Source of the DNA: Rhizobium sp. ACO-34A
GTDB lineage: Bacteria > Pseudomonadota > Alphaproteobacteria > Rhizobiales > Rhizobiaceae
Direction of reading: 5' to 3'
Length of the DNA: 64,000 nt
Assembly (NCBI GenBank): GCA_002600635.1
Contig: CP021371.1
Coordinates: 2,607,001 to 2,671,000 of the forward strand
In this document: positions 1-9,159 of the stretch, one piece after another
How the letters are laid out: each line of letters starts with the position of its first letter
How positions within the stretch are numbered: the first letter of the stretch is position 1
Program-made: the position numbers and the translations under genes
Notes under the pieces: generated by a model
What the model saw: only the letters and a program-made list of their open reading frames with translations
What the model was told of the DNA's origin: nothing
The model's database searches: none

Positions 1-1
1 T

Positions 2-3000
2 ATCTCCGACATCGATGGCAAGCTCTCAGACACCCATGAGCGCATCCGCTCGACGCTGGATGACCGCAGCAACGCGATCAACCTGGCGCTGAACGAGGCG
101 CGTAGCCAGCTGGAAGGCACGCTCAGCGAGCATGGCGCTTCCATGGGCGCATCGCTTGCCGCAAGCGCCGGCATGCTGGAAATGACGCTGGAACAGCGCG
201 AGGAAGCCCTGCGCCGCACGATCGACGAAAGCGGCAAGGCTCTTGACGAACGCCTGCGTGACACCGCCCAGTCGCTGGTCGGCCAGATCGGCAACGTCGC
301 CGGCGAGATCACCCGCACGGCGGAGGACTTCTCCGGCCGCGTCGAGCAGTCCGTCGGTGGCATGAGCGCCCGTCTCGACGAGACCAGCGCGCGCATCGAA
401 ACGAGCCTCGGCACGCTGGAAGACCGGATCCGCAACGGCCTCGACGGTGTCGATACCCGCGTCGCCGATGCCGGCGAAATCTTCGCCGCCAAGCTGGCCG
501 AAAAAGTTTCCGACATTGAGAAGGTCGGAACCGAAGCCGCCGAACGCGTCTCGCGCATCCTCGAAGAAGGCACCAACCTTGTTGCCCAGACCTTCGAAGG
601 CCGCACCGCCCAGATCGACGAGCGCCTGTCCACCATGGACCGCGCCCTGAACATCGGTCTCGACAACGTCAACCGCACCATCGAGGGCAAGGCTGCCGGC
701 CTCGCCACCACGCTGCGTGGCGCCGTTTCGGACGCCGCCCGCGAACTCGATGCCGAGGCACAGCGTTCCGTCGACCTCCTCAACCAGAGCGGCCAGCAGT
801 TTGCCGAGCGGATCGGCGAGCGTAGCGCCGAACTCAGCCGCGCCGTTGAGGAACGTTCCGAGGATCTGGCGAACCGCATCGCCGAGACGCAGAGCCGCCT
901 CGCCGGCCAGGCCGCTTCGGTTGCGCAGACTTTCTCCGAAGCCGGCGATATCATCGCCAACAAGGTGGCGGAAGCAGAAACCCTCGTCGGCAGCCAGATC
1001 CAGGCGCTTTCGGGCACCCTCTCCGAAGCCGGCAACACGCTGGAAAGCCGCGCAGCGGCAATCCGGGAAGCGCTGGCGGGCAATACGGAAGAACTGGCGC
1101 AGACCATGAACACGGTCGACAAGGCGCTGGAAGCCCGCGGCAACTCGATCCGCGCAGTTCTCGACGAACGCACCCGCGAGCTCAATTCGATGCTCGCCGG
1201 CCGTTCCGCCGAACTTTCGCGCCTGATCGACGAGAAGGCGACGCCGGTCATCGCCGAATACGCAGAGACCGGCCGCGCCGCAGCCGAGCGCATCACGGAG
1301 GCCGCACGCCTCAGCGCCGAGCGCCTGCGTTCCGAAAACCAGGCTGTCGTCGCCGCCATCAGCGAGCGTGCTGACAAGGCAGTCGAGGCGCTGGGTACCG
1401 CCGAGAGCAGCATTGCCGAAAGCGCGGGTCGCCTGATCCAGCGTCTTGGCGAAAGCAATACCGGCCTTGCCGGCATGATCGAGCAGGTCGCCACCAACAT
1501 CGTGGCGGCGGATAACCAGCTCGGCCAGACCACGGAACGCTTCGCAGAAGCATCGTCCAAGGCAGCCGATCTCATCTCGACCTCCAGCCGACTGCTGGAC
1601 GGTAAGCTCGAACGCCTGTCCTCGATTTCCGACGACACGCTTTCTCAGGTCACCGCCATCGTCGGCCGCTTCAGCGACCACTCCAGGGTCCTCGGCCAGG
1701 CATCCGACCTTCTGTCGGCCGCCCAGTCCAACCTTGTCGGCACGCTCGAGGATCGCCAGCAGGCGCTGCGTGATCTGGCCGTCGGTCTGGTCAAGCGTTC
1801 CGAAGAGATCGAAACGACCATGCAGGGCCTGACCAACATGGTCGAATCCGCCTTCGAGCGCGCCGAACAGCGTTCGGGTCAGGTGGCAGGCAACCTGCGC
1901 CAGAGCATCCAGACCTCCTTTGCCGACATCGGCAAGATCCTGTCGGAAACCGAGAAGCAGGCCAACGCCACAGCCGGCAGCATGCGCAACGCGCTGCTTT
2001 CTGCTGGCGAAGAAGCCAACCAGTCGATCGAAAAGACCCTGTCGGAAGCCGAAAAGCGCTCCGCCGATCTTGCCGATCGTCTGCGTGGCGGCCTGTCCGC
2101 TTCGCTCTCCGACGTGGACAAGCTGCTCGGTGAAGCCGGCCGCAAGTCGGATGGCGCCGCAAACCACCTGCGCGAGGCCCTTCGCCAGTCGGTCGAGGAA
2201 GCCGTCAGCCGCTTTGCCGGCGCAACGGACGAAATCCGCCGCTCGGCCCAGGATATCCGCAAGGAACTCGACCTCACCCGCAGCGAACTGAAGCGCGGTG
2301 CGTTCGACCTGCCGGAAGAGGCCAAGGAAAGCGCCGCAGCCATGCGTCGCGCCGTTTCCGAACAGATCAAGGCGCTGCAGGATATTTCCCAGCTCGTCGG
2401 TCGCTCGACCCAGTCGCTGGAAATCTCCGAACCGGTCGCTCGCCGTCTGGCGGAAGCCCGCCCGGTCGAACAGCCGCGCCGGGCAGCCGCACCGGCCCCT
2501 GCCCCGCAGCCCGCTCCTGCCGCGGCACCCGCGCCGGTCCAGGCCCGCGCCAGCGAGCCACTCGGCCTGCGTGGCAGCCTGAACGCCACCCAGCCGCCGG
2601 TTCCCGCACCGGCTCCGGCTGCCCGTCAGGAAACCGGCGGCTGGATCAGCGACCTGCTGCGCGGCGCATCGCGTGACGAGGAACATGGAATGGCGGCTCC
2701 CCAGCCTGCCCGTCCTGCTGCACCGGCTCGCCCTGCCGAGCAGCCGCCCGTACAGCAGCGCCAGGCTGACAACCGCAATCCGCGCCACATGGTGGAATCG
2801 CTGAACTCGCTCTCGGTCGATATCGCCCGCGCTATCGATCACGATGCCTCGGTCGAGCTGTGGCGGCGCTACCAGCGCGGTGAGCGTGACGTCTTCACCC
2901 GTCGTCTCTACACGCTGAAGGGCCAGCAGACCTTCGACGAGATCAAGCGCAAGTATGACCGCGAGCCGGAATTCCGCACCGCTGTCGACCGCTATATCAA

Positions 3001-3130
3001 TGACTTCGAAAAGCTGCTCGCCGATGTCGCCCGCACCGACCGCGACAAGAGCGTCACACAGTCCTACCTGACCTCGGATACGGGCAAGGTTTACACCATG
3101 CTCGCCCACGCCGCCGGCCGCTTCAGCTAA
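2..3130 (+). CDS. Growth pole ring (GPR/RgsE)-like giant coiled-coil protein, C-terminal part
   Basis: The reading frame is open from the first base, so this is the 3' end of a larger gene; about 1,042 residues are visible. Residues 1 to about 810 are almost continuous amphipathic helix rich in Ala, Glu, Arg and Ser, with repeated LxxRxxE-type patterns like apolipoprotein or kinesin-like coiled coils. A Pro/Ala-rich linker follows (about 815-920). The last 120 residues form a compact, charged and aromatic domain beginning near NPRHMVESLNSLSVDIARAI. This architecture matches the roughly 2,000-residue GPR of Agrobacterium and RgsE of Sinorhizobium, which organise unipolar growth in Rhizobiales. 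The assignment is from architecture, not alignment; a generic coiled-coil protein is the alternative. No start codon is in the window. A strong terminator follows. Confidence 0.75.
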   Translation: MSDIDGKLSDTHERIRSTLDDRSNAINLALNEARSQLEGTLSEHGASMGASLAASAGMLEMTLEQREEALRRTIDESGKALDERLRDTAQSLVGQIGNVAGEITRTAEDFSGRVEQSVGGMSARLDETSARIETSLGTLEDRIRNGLDGVDTRVADAGEIFAAKLAEKVSDIEKVGTEAAERVSRILEEGTNLVAQTFEGRTAQIDERLSTMDRALNIGLDNVNRTIEGKAAGLATTLRGAVSDAARELDAEAQRSVDLLNQSGQQFAERIGERSAELSRAVEERSEDLANRIAETQSRLAGQAASVAQTFSEAGDIIANKVAEAETLVGSQIQALSGTLSEAGNTLESRAAAIREALAGNTEELAQTMNTVDKALEARGNSIRAVLDERTRELNSMLAGRSAELSRLIDEKATPVIAEYAETGRAAAERITEAARLSAERLRSENQAVVAAISERADKAVEALGTAESSIAESAGRLIQRLGESNTGLAGMIEQVATNIVAADNQLGQTTERFAEASSKAADLISTSSRLLDGKLERLSSISDDTLSQVTAIVGRFSDHSRVLGQASDLLSAAQSNLVGTLEDRQQALRDLAVGLVKRSEEIETTMQGLTNMVESAFERAEQRSGQVAGNLRQSIQTSFADIGKILSETEKQANATAGSMRNALLSAGEEANQSIEKTLSEAEKRSADLADRLRGGLSASLSDVDKLLGEAGRKSDGAANHLREALRQSVEEAVSRFAGATDEIRRSAQDIRKELDLTRSELKRGAFDLPEEAKESAAAMRRAVSEQIKALQDISQLVGRSTQSLEISEPVARRLAEARPVEQPRRAAAPAPAPQPAPAAAPAPVQARASEPLGLRGSLNATQPPVPAPAPAARQETGGWISDLLRGASRDEEHGMAAPQPARPAAPARPAEQPPVQQRQADNRNPRHMVESLNSLSVDIARAIDHDASVELWRRYQRGERDVFTRRLYTLKGQQTFDEIKRKYDREPEFRTAVDRYINDFEKLLADVARTDRDKSVTQSYLTSDTGKVYTMLAHAAGRFS

Positions 3131-3163
3131 GCCGCTGGCCCCATAAAGGCAGAGATAGACAAC

Positions 3164-3196
3164 AAAGCCCCGGAGCCAGTCAGGTTCCGGGGCTTT
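3164..3196 (+). terminator. Rho-independent terminator of the GPR-like gene
   Basis: A perfect 11-bp stem (AAAGCCCCGGA / TCCGGGGCTTT) around an 11-nt loop lies 34 bases after the stop codon and is followed by a pyrimidine-rich tract. Confidence 0.85.
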
Positions 3197-3347
3197 CCTT
3201 TGGTCGTCTTGTCAGGATAGAGCGCAAAACGCTGAAGTGCCGGCTACTCGGCTTATAGGTGAAGACCCAACCTCACCCGCGCCCAGCCGCCTGACCAGCC
3301 TCTGTTGACAAAGTTCTTGCTCCTCGGGAGGTTCGATCCATTATGGG

Positions 3348-3881
3348 TTGCGAGGAACACGTTGCCGAAAGATCTGGAAATTTTCGAGAGATATCGATCA
3401 GCCCTTGTATCAAGACCGCTGTCAGCCGTCTGGCGAGGTTCATGGCTCGGCAATTTTCCTGGAGTTTGGCCATTTGTCTCCCCGAGTGAGGCGCGACGGT
3501 TCTGTCGGAAATTCACAGGGCGAACTCACAGTCATGATCGAGTGGAGTCGGCGGATTGAAGGTGAAGATGCGATCCTGTGCGGGAGCGGGAGCGACGCAG
3601 AAGATTGGGAAGATGTTTTGAAGTCACTCATCGGCCGTCGGGTTCAGGATGTCTCGCTATGCGGGCGTCTCCCGGAGCTCTCGATCGCGTTGGGAGGTGG
3701 ACTTTACGTGGCTTCGTTTATGACCGCCGATGGCCAGCCCCAGTGGACCATATTTGATCATCGCTCCGAGCGGCCGAAGTCCGGCTGGATCGAAGTTCGC
3801 GATGGCAAGGTTTGTGAAAACTTGGGGACGAAAAGCACTTCAGCCGAACCGGCTCCGATTCCAAAGTCGCCTGAATCCTGA
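3348..3881 (+). CDS. Conserved hypothetical protein, N-terminus uncertain
   Basis: The frame encodes up to 177 residues from a TTG. The core, from SGEVHGSAIFLEFG to GQPQWTIFDH, looks like a small soluble protein family that I recall as unnamed hypothetical proteins in proteobacteria; I know no function. The first 20 residues look unnatural. In the overlapping frame, bases 3362-3400 read LPKDLEIFERY behind a GAGGAA ribosome-binding-like sequence, which is a more typical N-terminus. A one-base frameshift near 3385-3400 is therefore possible. The stop lies 14 bases before the left end of the insertion sequence, so the gene is not interrupted by it. Confidence 0.6.
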   Translation: MRGTRCRKIWKFSRDIDQPLYQDRCQPSGEVHGSAIFLEFGHLSPRVRRDGSVGNSQGELTVMIEWSRRIEGEDAILCGSGSDAEDWEDVLKSLIGRRVQDVSLCGRLPELSIALGGGLYVASFMTADGQPQWTIFDHRSERPKSGWIEVRDGKVCENLGTKSTSAEPAPIPKSPES

Positions 3882-3908
3882 TGCAATACCCCTAGGCTGA
3901 ATCGACAT

Positions 3909-4678
3909 TCATCGCATCCAGAGCATTGCTGCTGCGAGTTGGAGGAACCCGAGAAAGTGTTCGGCGCAGCGGTCGAAGCGTGTCGCGATGCGTCTGAAGT
4001 GCTTGAGCTTGTTGAAGCATCGCTCGATGGTGTTGCGGACCTTGTAGGCCTCGAAGTCGTAGGGGATCGGCCGCTTTCGGGTCGGATTGCAGGGAATGAC
4101 TGCTTGGGCACCCATGCTGGCGATCAGGTCGCGGAGAGCATTGGAATCATAGGCCTTGTCAGCCAGCACACGACGTGGCGTGAGGCCTTTCAGCAGGGCC
4201 GGGGCCAAAGGTGCATCGCCGCGCTGGCCGGGCGTAAGGATCAGCTTCAGCGGCCGGCCGAGCGCATCCGCGGCCATGTGGATTTTGGTCGTCAGTCCTC
4301 CTCGGGAACGCCCCAGAGCCTGATCCCCCCTTTTTGGCCGCCGCCCTTTCCGGTGGCTGCCTGCTGATGGGCGCGTACAAGGCTCGAGTCGAGACTGACA
4401 TAGTCGTTGGCGGGGTCGTCGATGAGGTCGGCGAAGACGCGTTCCCACACACCGGCCTTCGCCCATCGCGTGAAGCGCTTGTGGACGGTCTTCCATTTGC
4501 CGTAGCGCTCGGGAAGATCGTGCCAATGCGCACCCGAGCGCAGCACCCAAAGCACGCCGTTGACGAAAGTGAGATTATCGCTCCCCGAGCGGCCCGGATC
4601 GCCGGGCTTGCCGGGCAGCAAATCCCCGATCCGCCGCCATTGCTCAGGCGTCAATTCGTACCGCTTTGGCTTCGACAT
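3909..4678 (-). CDS. IS5-family transposase made by programmed -1 frameshift
   Basis: The first frame (4678 to 4292) begins MSKPKRYELTPEQW and carries the DUF4096-like N-terminal domain plus the first catalytic Asp (VSLDSSLVRAH). The second frame, ending at 3909, carries the second Asp (VLADKAYDS) and the Glu region (NTIERCFNKLKHFRRIATRFD) of the DDE domain. The frames join at 4325-4335, where the mRNA reads CAA AAA GGG GGG in frame 0; a -1 slip continues as AGG GGG GAT CAG. All three catalytic acidic residues are present, so the enzyme looks functional. The stop codon lies inside the left terminal repeat. An upstream ATG at 4720 is an alternative start. Confidence 0.88.
4325..4335 (-). other. 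Slippery sequence for transposase frameshift
   Basis: On the minus strand this is A5 followed by G6, exactly where the frame-0 product (Gln-Lys-Gly-Gly) and the -1 product (Pro-Lys-Arg-Gly-Asp) overlap. Such runs direct -1 frameshifting in many IS5-family elements. Confidence 0.8.
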
Positions 4679-4759
4679 CATGGGCTTCCAGGTCAACAAA
4701 TCTGGAAGCCCATGAATCACACATCACACCAAAACGGAATCCTGAATGTCGATTGATCC

Positions 4760-4863
4760 TAGAGCGTTTCCGCTTTTCTCGGAAACGTGAAAACGCTCTA
4801 TCCTTTTATTTTAACGCATTCCCGGACGCAAAACCGCTTCGCACTTTTGTTGGAAATGCTCTA
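4760..4863. repeat. RIME-like palindromic intergenic repeat, copy 1
   Basis: The element starts with TAGAGCGTTT and its perfect partner AAACGCTCTA at 4791-4800. Inside is a second dyad (TTTCCG / CGGAAA). It continues through a less symmetric part to GGAAATGCTCTA. A related sequence in the opposite orientation lies at 58931-59032. The pattern resembles Rhizobium-specific intergenic mosaic elements. The right CTAG of the insertion sequence forms its first bases. Confidence 0.7.
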
Positions 4864-5058
4864 ATGAGAAGGCAGTTCGGCACGAGGCCAGTCTTCGTCA
4901 ATGCGCCAGTGCATCGACCACGACGAGAGCGTCACTCCCCACCTCACCTGCCCTCGGATAAGAGCAAGCGCCGGCACAGCATTCAAAACTGCACCGGTCC
5001 AGACCGTCATCATTTCATGAAGTAGCCCTGCCGAAGGTCGGCACAGGCATTTCGCTCA
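4864..5058. other. Intergenic region without recognisable gene
   Basis: I see no convincing coding frame. A short hairpin (TGCCGA AGG TCGGCA) lies about 25 bases before the lipoprotein stop codon, and could mark the 3' end of the minus-strand lipid-transport operon. Confidence 0.4.
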
Positions 5059-5712
5059 TTAGAGCTGTGTCAGCGTCCAGTCAATAATTTCCGCGGTCAC
5101 CTGACCGAAGGCGCGATCCATCGCCCGGATGTAGACGTCATTGGTCGAACCGCCGGTCGGGACCGATGCGCTGAACGCGCGCTGGGCCTTGACGGTGCCG
5201 TTGCGGTCGTTGAGCAGCTTGGCCGAAATCGCGACCACGGCGCGGTCGCTGCCGCTGGCGTCGATCTCGAAGGCACGGATATCGGTGATCAGTTGATAGT
5301 CGATGGCGAGCCCCTGCCCGGGCGTTCCGACGCCACCGAGTTTGCCGGTATTCTCGAAGGCTTCCACGAGCTTCGACTGTACCATGCGGCTGAGCTTGTC
5401 GCTCCACTGAGCATTGGAGAGATAACGGATTTCGGATCCAGAGACACGAACCAGCACCTGCTCGCTGTCGACCGCCTTGAGGGCGGAGGGATCGGCGACC
5501 AGCAACTGCCTGTTTCGCGCAGACGCAGTCGTCTCGACCTTCGGCGAGGCCGAGAGGTCGAACGTGTCGTTCTTCGCGGCCGAACTGCAGGCGCTGAGCC
5601 CGCCCATGGCAATCGGCAGGACGAACGCCGCTGCAAGAAGCCCGATCCGTCGACGCGTCAGCATACCGCCTACCATCATGTCAGCCCTGTCCTTTTGGCC
5701 TTCGATCATCAT
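5059..5712 (-). CDS. ABC-type transport auxiliary lipoprotein (PqiC/LptE-like)
   Basis: The 217-residue product has an N-terminal Arg-rich stretch, a hydrophobic segment and a lipobox (LSAC, Cys about residue 42), so it should be an outer-membrane or periplasmic lipoprotein. The body matches the ABC_trans_aux family, which accompanies MlaD/Mce proteins: it contains LLVADPSALKAVDSEQVLVR and a long amphipathic C-terminal part ending EIIDWTLTQL. The start overlaps the stop of the upstream MlaD gene by one base (TAATG), implying translational coupling. Later in-frame ATGs (MMVGGMLTRRR) would give a more usual signal peptide. It is the last gene of a four-gene lipid-transport operon and probably bridges the MCE ring to the outer membrane. 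Confidence 0.88.
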   Translation of the reverse strand: MMIEGQKDRADMMVGGMLTRRRIGLLAAAFVLPIAMGGLSACSSAAKNDTFDLSASPKVETTASARNRQLLVADPSALKAVDSEQVLVRVSGSEIRYLSNAQWSDKLSRMVQSKLVEAFENTGKLGGVGTPGQGLAIDYQLITDIRAFEIDASGSDRAVVAISAKLLNDRNGTVKAQRAFSASVPTGGSTNDVYIRAMDRAFGQVTAEIIDWTLTQL

Positions 5713-7082
5713 TACCGCCGAGTCCGTCCGTCATATTGCTTGACGTTTTCACCACCGAAAATCAACCGCTGCGGGTCGCGATCGAAGTTGGTGATCGCGT
5801 CATTGAGTTCACGCATGGTCTGCCGCGTATCGGTGACGAGCGACTGGATATCCCTGAGGCCGCCATTGGAGAAACGGGCAAGATTGTCGGCGATCGGAGT
5901 GATCCGCGCATTCAGGTTTTCCGCCATGAGGCGAATGGATTCCAGCGTCTTGCGCGCCTCGGCCGTCAGCGAGTTCGTGTCGTCCGAACCGAGAATGCCA
6001 TCGACCTTCTTCAGGATCCCGTCGACCCGCTCGGAAGCATTGTTCAGCTTGTTGGCAAGCTGGGTGAAATCGGTGATCGCCTGATCGATGTCCTGACGGC
6101 GGTTGGTCACGCTCTGGCTGAGATCCTTGAAACCGGAAATCGCGGTGCGTGCGTCAGCCGCGGCGACGGAAACGTCATCCACGACCCGGCCCACCTTCTG
6201 GCTGTCGACGGCATCTATCAGAACGGTGACCTTCGTCAGCGCCGCGTCTGCATGCACACCGAACTGCTGGAAGGTCGACGCGGTCTCCTTGAAGCCGTCG
6301 ATGGCAGGCGCGATCTTCTTGGATGCCTCGGCGAAATTGGCGGTCGCTTCCTGCGTATTGGTCAGGATCTTGTCGATCTTTTCGGAATTGAGCGACCTGA
6401 ACAGGTCCTCGGCTGCAGAAAGCGTCGAATCGAGACGTCCCGAAAGACCTGACACGGAGGTGGATAGAGCGCTGACGCTCTCCAGGAACTTGTCGATACC
6501 GTCGGCATTGTCGGCAAGCGCCTTGGAAAAGGTCTCCGCATTTTTCACCGTGTTGGTGAGCGGCGCTCGTGAATCCTCGATGAAGCCCTGTAACTCGCCG
6601 ATCGCGCTGTTCGCCCGCTGCAGGATCTTGTCCGCAGTCGCAAGCAGATTGGTCACGCTCGACTGATCAGCAACGAGAACAGCCGGTTCGCCGGTCGATA
6701 TCGCCTTCTCAAGAATGTTCTCGCCGCCTGCATTGCCGCCGGAAAGCTCGATATATGCGGCGCCGGTCAGGCCCTGAATTTCAAGAACGGCCTTGGTGGA
6801 GCTGGAAACAGGCGCATCGGCGCGCACCTCGGTGAAGGCGACGGAGAATTGCGGGTCATCCTTGTCGATGTAGAGATTGCGAACCGAGCCGACCGCGATG
6901 CCGTTGAACCGTACGGGCGAACCGACGCTCAGGCCGTTTGCCGAGCCGGGAATGCGGATGGCGAGCGGAGCAACCGGACCACCGCGGCCATATTCCGCCA
7001 TCCAGTAGACGAAACCGAACGCCGCTGCGATGACGAGCAGCGTGAAAAAGCCGACGAGGGCATAATTGGCTCTGGTTTCCAT
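5712..7082 (-). CDS. MlaD/MCE-family lipid-transport protein
   Basis: The 456-residue product has one N-terminal transmembrane helix (YALVGFFTLLVIAAAFGFVYW), then an MCE domain at about residues 40-120 containing GLSVGSPVRFNGIAVGSV. A long helical, Asn/Ser-rich C-terminal region follows, of the kind that builds a hydrophobic tunnel in longer MCE proteins. It is more than twice the length of E. coli MlaD (about 180 residues), as is common in alphaproteobacteria. It is a periplasm-facing substrate-binding subunit of the ABC system. The start is 3 bases after the ATPase stop, and its stop overlaps the lipoprotein start. No separate MlaC-type periplasmic carrier is encoded here. Confidence 0.9.
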   Translation of the reverse strand: METRANYALVGFFTLLVIAAAFGFVYWMAEYGRGGPVAPLAIRIPGSANGLSVGSPVRFNGIAVGSVRNLYIDKDDPQFSVAFTEVRADAPVSSSTKAVLEIQGLTGAAYIELSGGNAGGENILEKAISTGEPAVLVADQSSVTNLLATADKILQRANSAIGELQGFIEDSRAPLTNTVKNAETFSKALADNADGIDKFLESVSALSTSVSGLSGRLDSTLSAAEDLFRSLNSEKIDKILTNTQEATANFAEASKKIAPAIDGFKETASTFQQFGVHADAALTKVTVLIDAVDSQKVGRVVDDVSVAAADARTAISGFKDLSQSVTNRRQDIDQAITDFTQLANKLNNASERVDGILKKVDGILGSDDTNSLTAEARKTLESIRLMAENLNARITPIADNLARFSNGGLRDIQSLVTDTRQTMRELNDAITNFDRDPQRLIFGGENVKQYDGRTRR

Positions 7083-7085
7083 AGG

Positions 7086-7907
7086 TCAGTCACTCACCGG
7101 ATTTTGAGCCGGGGTTGCCGGCCTCTCAATGGAACGGGCGCGCTTGCCCCTGAAATACGACCTCACCCATGCATCGTCGCAGGCGAGCATATCGTCTAAG
7201 CTTCCCTCGACCAAGACCCGCTTCTGTCCCAGCACGGCGATGCGGTCGCATACGGAAAACAGGCTGTCGAGGTCGTGGGTCACCATGTAGACGGTAAGGC
7301 CGAGCGTATCGCGCAGCCGCGCGATCAATTCGTCGAATTCGGCGGCGCCGATCGGATCGAGACCCGATGTCGGCTCATCGAGGAAAAGCAGGTCCGGGTC
7401 GAGCGCCAATGCGCGCGCGAGTGCCGCGCGCTTGATCATGCCGCCGGAAAGCTCGGATGGATACTTGTCCGCCGCATCCGGATCGAGGCCCACCAGTTCG
7501 ATCTTCAGATAGGCGAGCTCATCCATCAGCCATTTCGGCAGATCGAGATATTCGCGCATCGGCAGCTGGATGTTTTCCTTGACCGTCAAGGCGGAGAAGA
7601 GCGCGCCATGCTGGAAGAGCACGCCGAGCCGCGTATCGAGCGCCACACGCTCGGCTTCCGAAACCTTGTCGTAGTCAGCCCCAAGGATCTCGATCGTGCC
7701 GGAACGCCGCGGCAGAAGCCGCAGGACGGTGCGCATCAACACGGATTTGCCGGCGCCCGACGCTCCGACGAAACCAAGGATCTCGCCACGGTAGATATCG
7801 AGATTGAGCCGGTCGAGCACGACCTTTTCGCCAAACGCGACCGTCAGATCACGCACCGAAAGGACAGCTTCGCGTTCCTGTTTGCCGGGGAGATTGTCTG
7901 CCATCAT
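7086..7907 (-). CDS. ABC transporter ATPase, MlaF-like
   Basis: The 273-residue protein has a Walker A (GASGAGKS), an ABC signature (LSGGMIKRAALARAL), a Walker B (LLFLDEP) and an H-loop (MVTHDL). The signature LSGGM and the QHGALFSALTV stretch are typical of MlaF-type lipid transport ATPases. It energises the permease encoded immediately upstream (7-base gap). The last 30 residues form a basic tail outside the core fold. Confidence 0.92.
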   Translation of the reverse strand: MMADNLPGKQEREAVLSVRDLTVAFGEKVVLDRLNLDIYRGEILGFVGASGAGKSVLMRTVLRLLPRRSGTIEILGADYDKVSEAERVALDTRLGVLFQHGALFSALTVKENIQLPMREYLDLPKWLMDELAYLKIELVGLDPDAADKYPSELSGGMIKRAALARALALDPDLLFLDEPTSGLDPIGAAEFDELIARLRDTLGLTVYMVTHDLDSLFSVCDRIAVLGQKRVLVEGSLDDMLACDDAWVRSYFRGKRARSIERPATPAQNPVSD

Positions 7908-7914
7908 CCCCTCC

Positions 7915-9159
7915 TCAGAAATCGATCGCTGCGTAGAACATGGCGAAAAGCCCGTCCACGAGGATGACGACGAAGATCGATTTCACCACCGCGGCCGTGA
8001 CGTGCTGGCCGAGCGATTCGGCGCTGCCACCGACCTTCATGCCTTCCACCGCCGAGACGATGCCGATGATGAGCGCCATGAACGGCGCCTTGATCATGCC
8101 CGACGCGATGGTCGAATAATCGATCGAATCGTGCAGGCGCGTGGTGAAGACATCGAAAGTGATGCCGGAATAGGCCCAGGCGACCACCGCGGCACCATAA
8201 AGGGCCGCGAAGTTGGCGACGATGGTCAAGAGCGGCAGCGCGATCGTCAGCGCCACGAGCCGCGGAAACACCAGCACGCCGATCGGGTTGAGGCCGATGA
8301 CCTTCAGCGCATCGATTTCCTCGCGCATCTTCATCGAGCCGATTTCGGCGGTAATCGCGCTGCCTGAGCGGCCGGCGATCATGATGGCCGTCAGCAGCAC
8401 ACCGATTTCACGCAATTGCAGGATGCCAACGAGGTCGACGACAAAGACTTCCGCCCCGAAATAGCGGAGCTGGAACGCGCCCTGCTGGGCGATGATCGCG
8501 CCGATCAGGAAGGACATGAGCACGATGATCGGAACAGCCCGCACGCCCATGTGATCGAGCTGGTTGACCACGGACGCGGGAGAAACACCGCTGCCGCGGC
8601 CAAGCTTGGTCTGCGCGCCGCGCACCGCCGAGCCCAGCACGAACATCATCGCGACGAAATCCTGCCAGAGCTCGACGACCGTCTCGCCAAGGGGACTGAA
8701 GATACGCTGGAAAAGCGGTCCCTTGACGTCATTCCTGCTCGGCTCGTTCACCTTTTCCGGCATGGCGGAAATGAGTTCCCGCATGGCGTCGCTGCCGCCG
8801 GTCACAGCGACCGAAACGCCCTCGGCCCGTTGCTTGGCAAGGAACCGACGGATGAGCCACGCGCCCGCCGTATCCATGGCGGACACCTGCGACAGGTCGA
8901 TTTCGACGATGCTCTTCTCGCCATCGGCGAGCCGGCCGGCATTGTGCAACATCGCGCCGAGACTGTTGTTGCGCCATGTGCCGCGCAACTCGATCCGACG
9001 CCCCGCCCGGTCGGGCAGATCGTGAATTTCGATCGACGCGTTTTCTGGATGAACCGGCTTCACTATCCCGACGACTTCTACGCTTTGGCCATGCGCACCC
9101 GCCGGTAACGGCCGCCTGCGCGAAAGTTGGATTCTGCGCAGTATAGCCGGACCGCCCAA
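7915..9159 (-). CDS. ABC transporter permease, MlaE-like with N-terminal STAS domain
   Basis: The N-terminal third resembles a STAS domain (IVEIDLSQVSAMDTAGAWLI). The C-terminal 250 residues are an MlaE permease with five or six membrane helices and the family motif LREIGVLLTAIMIAGRSGSA. Known relatives are inner-membrane permeases for phospholipids or other hydrophobic lipids. The listed start is a TTG with AAGGA eight bases upstream; a GTG at 9063 removes 32 residues and would leave a more usual N-terminus, so the start is unsettled. It is the first gene of the operon permease-ATPase-MlaD-lipoprotein. A TTAA-N6-TTAA sequence lies just upstream (about 9173-9186). Confidence 0.88.
   Translation of the reverse strand: MGGPAILRRIQLSRRRPLPAGAHGQSVEVVGIVKPVHPENASIEIHDLPDRAGRRIELRGTWRNNSLGAMLHNAGRLADGEKSIVEIDLSQVSAMDTAGAWLIRRFLAKQRAEGVSVAVTGGSDAMRELISAMPEKVNEPSRNDVKGPLFQRIFSPLGETVVELWQDFVAMMFVLGSAVRGAQTKLGRGSGVSPASVVNQLDHMGVRAVPIIVLMSFLIGAIIAQQGAFQLRYFGAEVFVVDLVGILQLREIGVLLTAIMIAGRSGSAITAEIGSMKMREEIDALKVIGLNPIGVLVFPRLVALTIALPLLTIVANFAALYGAAVVAWAYSGITFDVFTTRLHDSIDYSTIASGMIKAPFMALIIGIVSAVEGMKVGGSAESLGQHVTAAVVKSIFVVILVDGLFAMFYAAIDF

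Larger units (their letters stand above)
3896..4758 (-). mobile_element. IS5-family (IS427-group) insertion sequence, 863 bp
   Basis: The ends are imperfect inverted repeats. The left end reads GCTGAATCGACATTCA and the right end, inverted, GATCAATCGACATTCA. Both are flanked by CTAG (3892-3895 and 4759-4762), consistent with the CTAG/TA target preference of this group. The single transposase is encoded in two frames joined by a slippery A5G6 run. Size, frameshift and target all fit an intact IS427-type element. It sits between a hypothetical gene and a RIME-like palindrome. Confidence 0.9.

Noticed and set aside
26..3109. A 1,027-codon open frame on the minus strand opposite the growth-pole gene
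   Set aside because: It mirrors the codon bias and heptad pattern of the plus-strand coiled coil. It has no ribosome site and no family features, whereas the plus frame runs in from the window edge and ends at a terminator.
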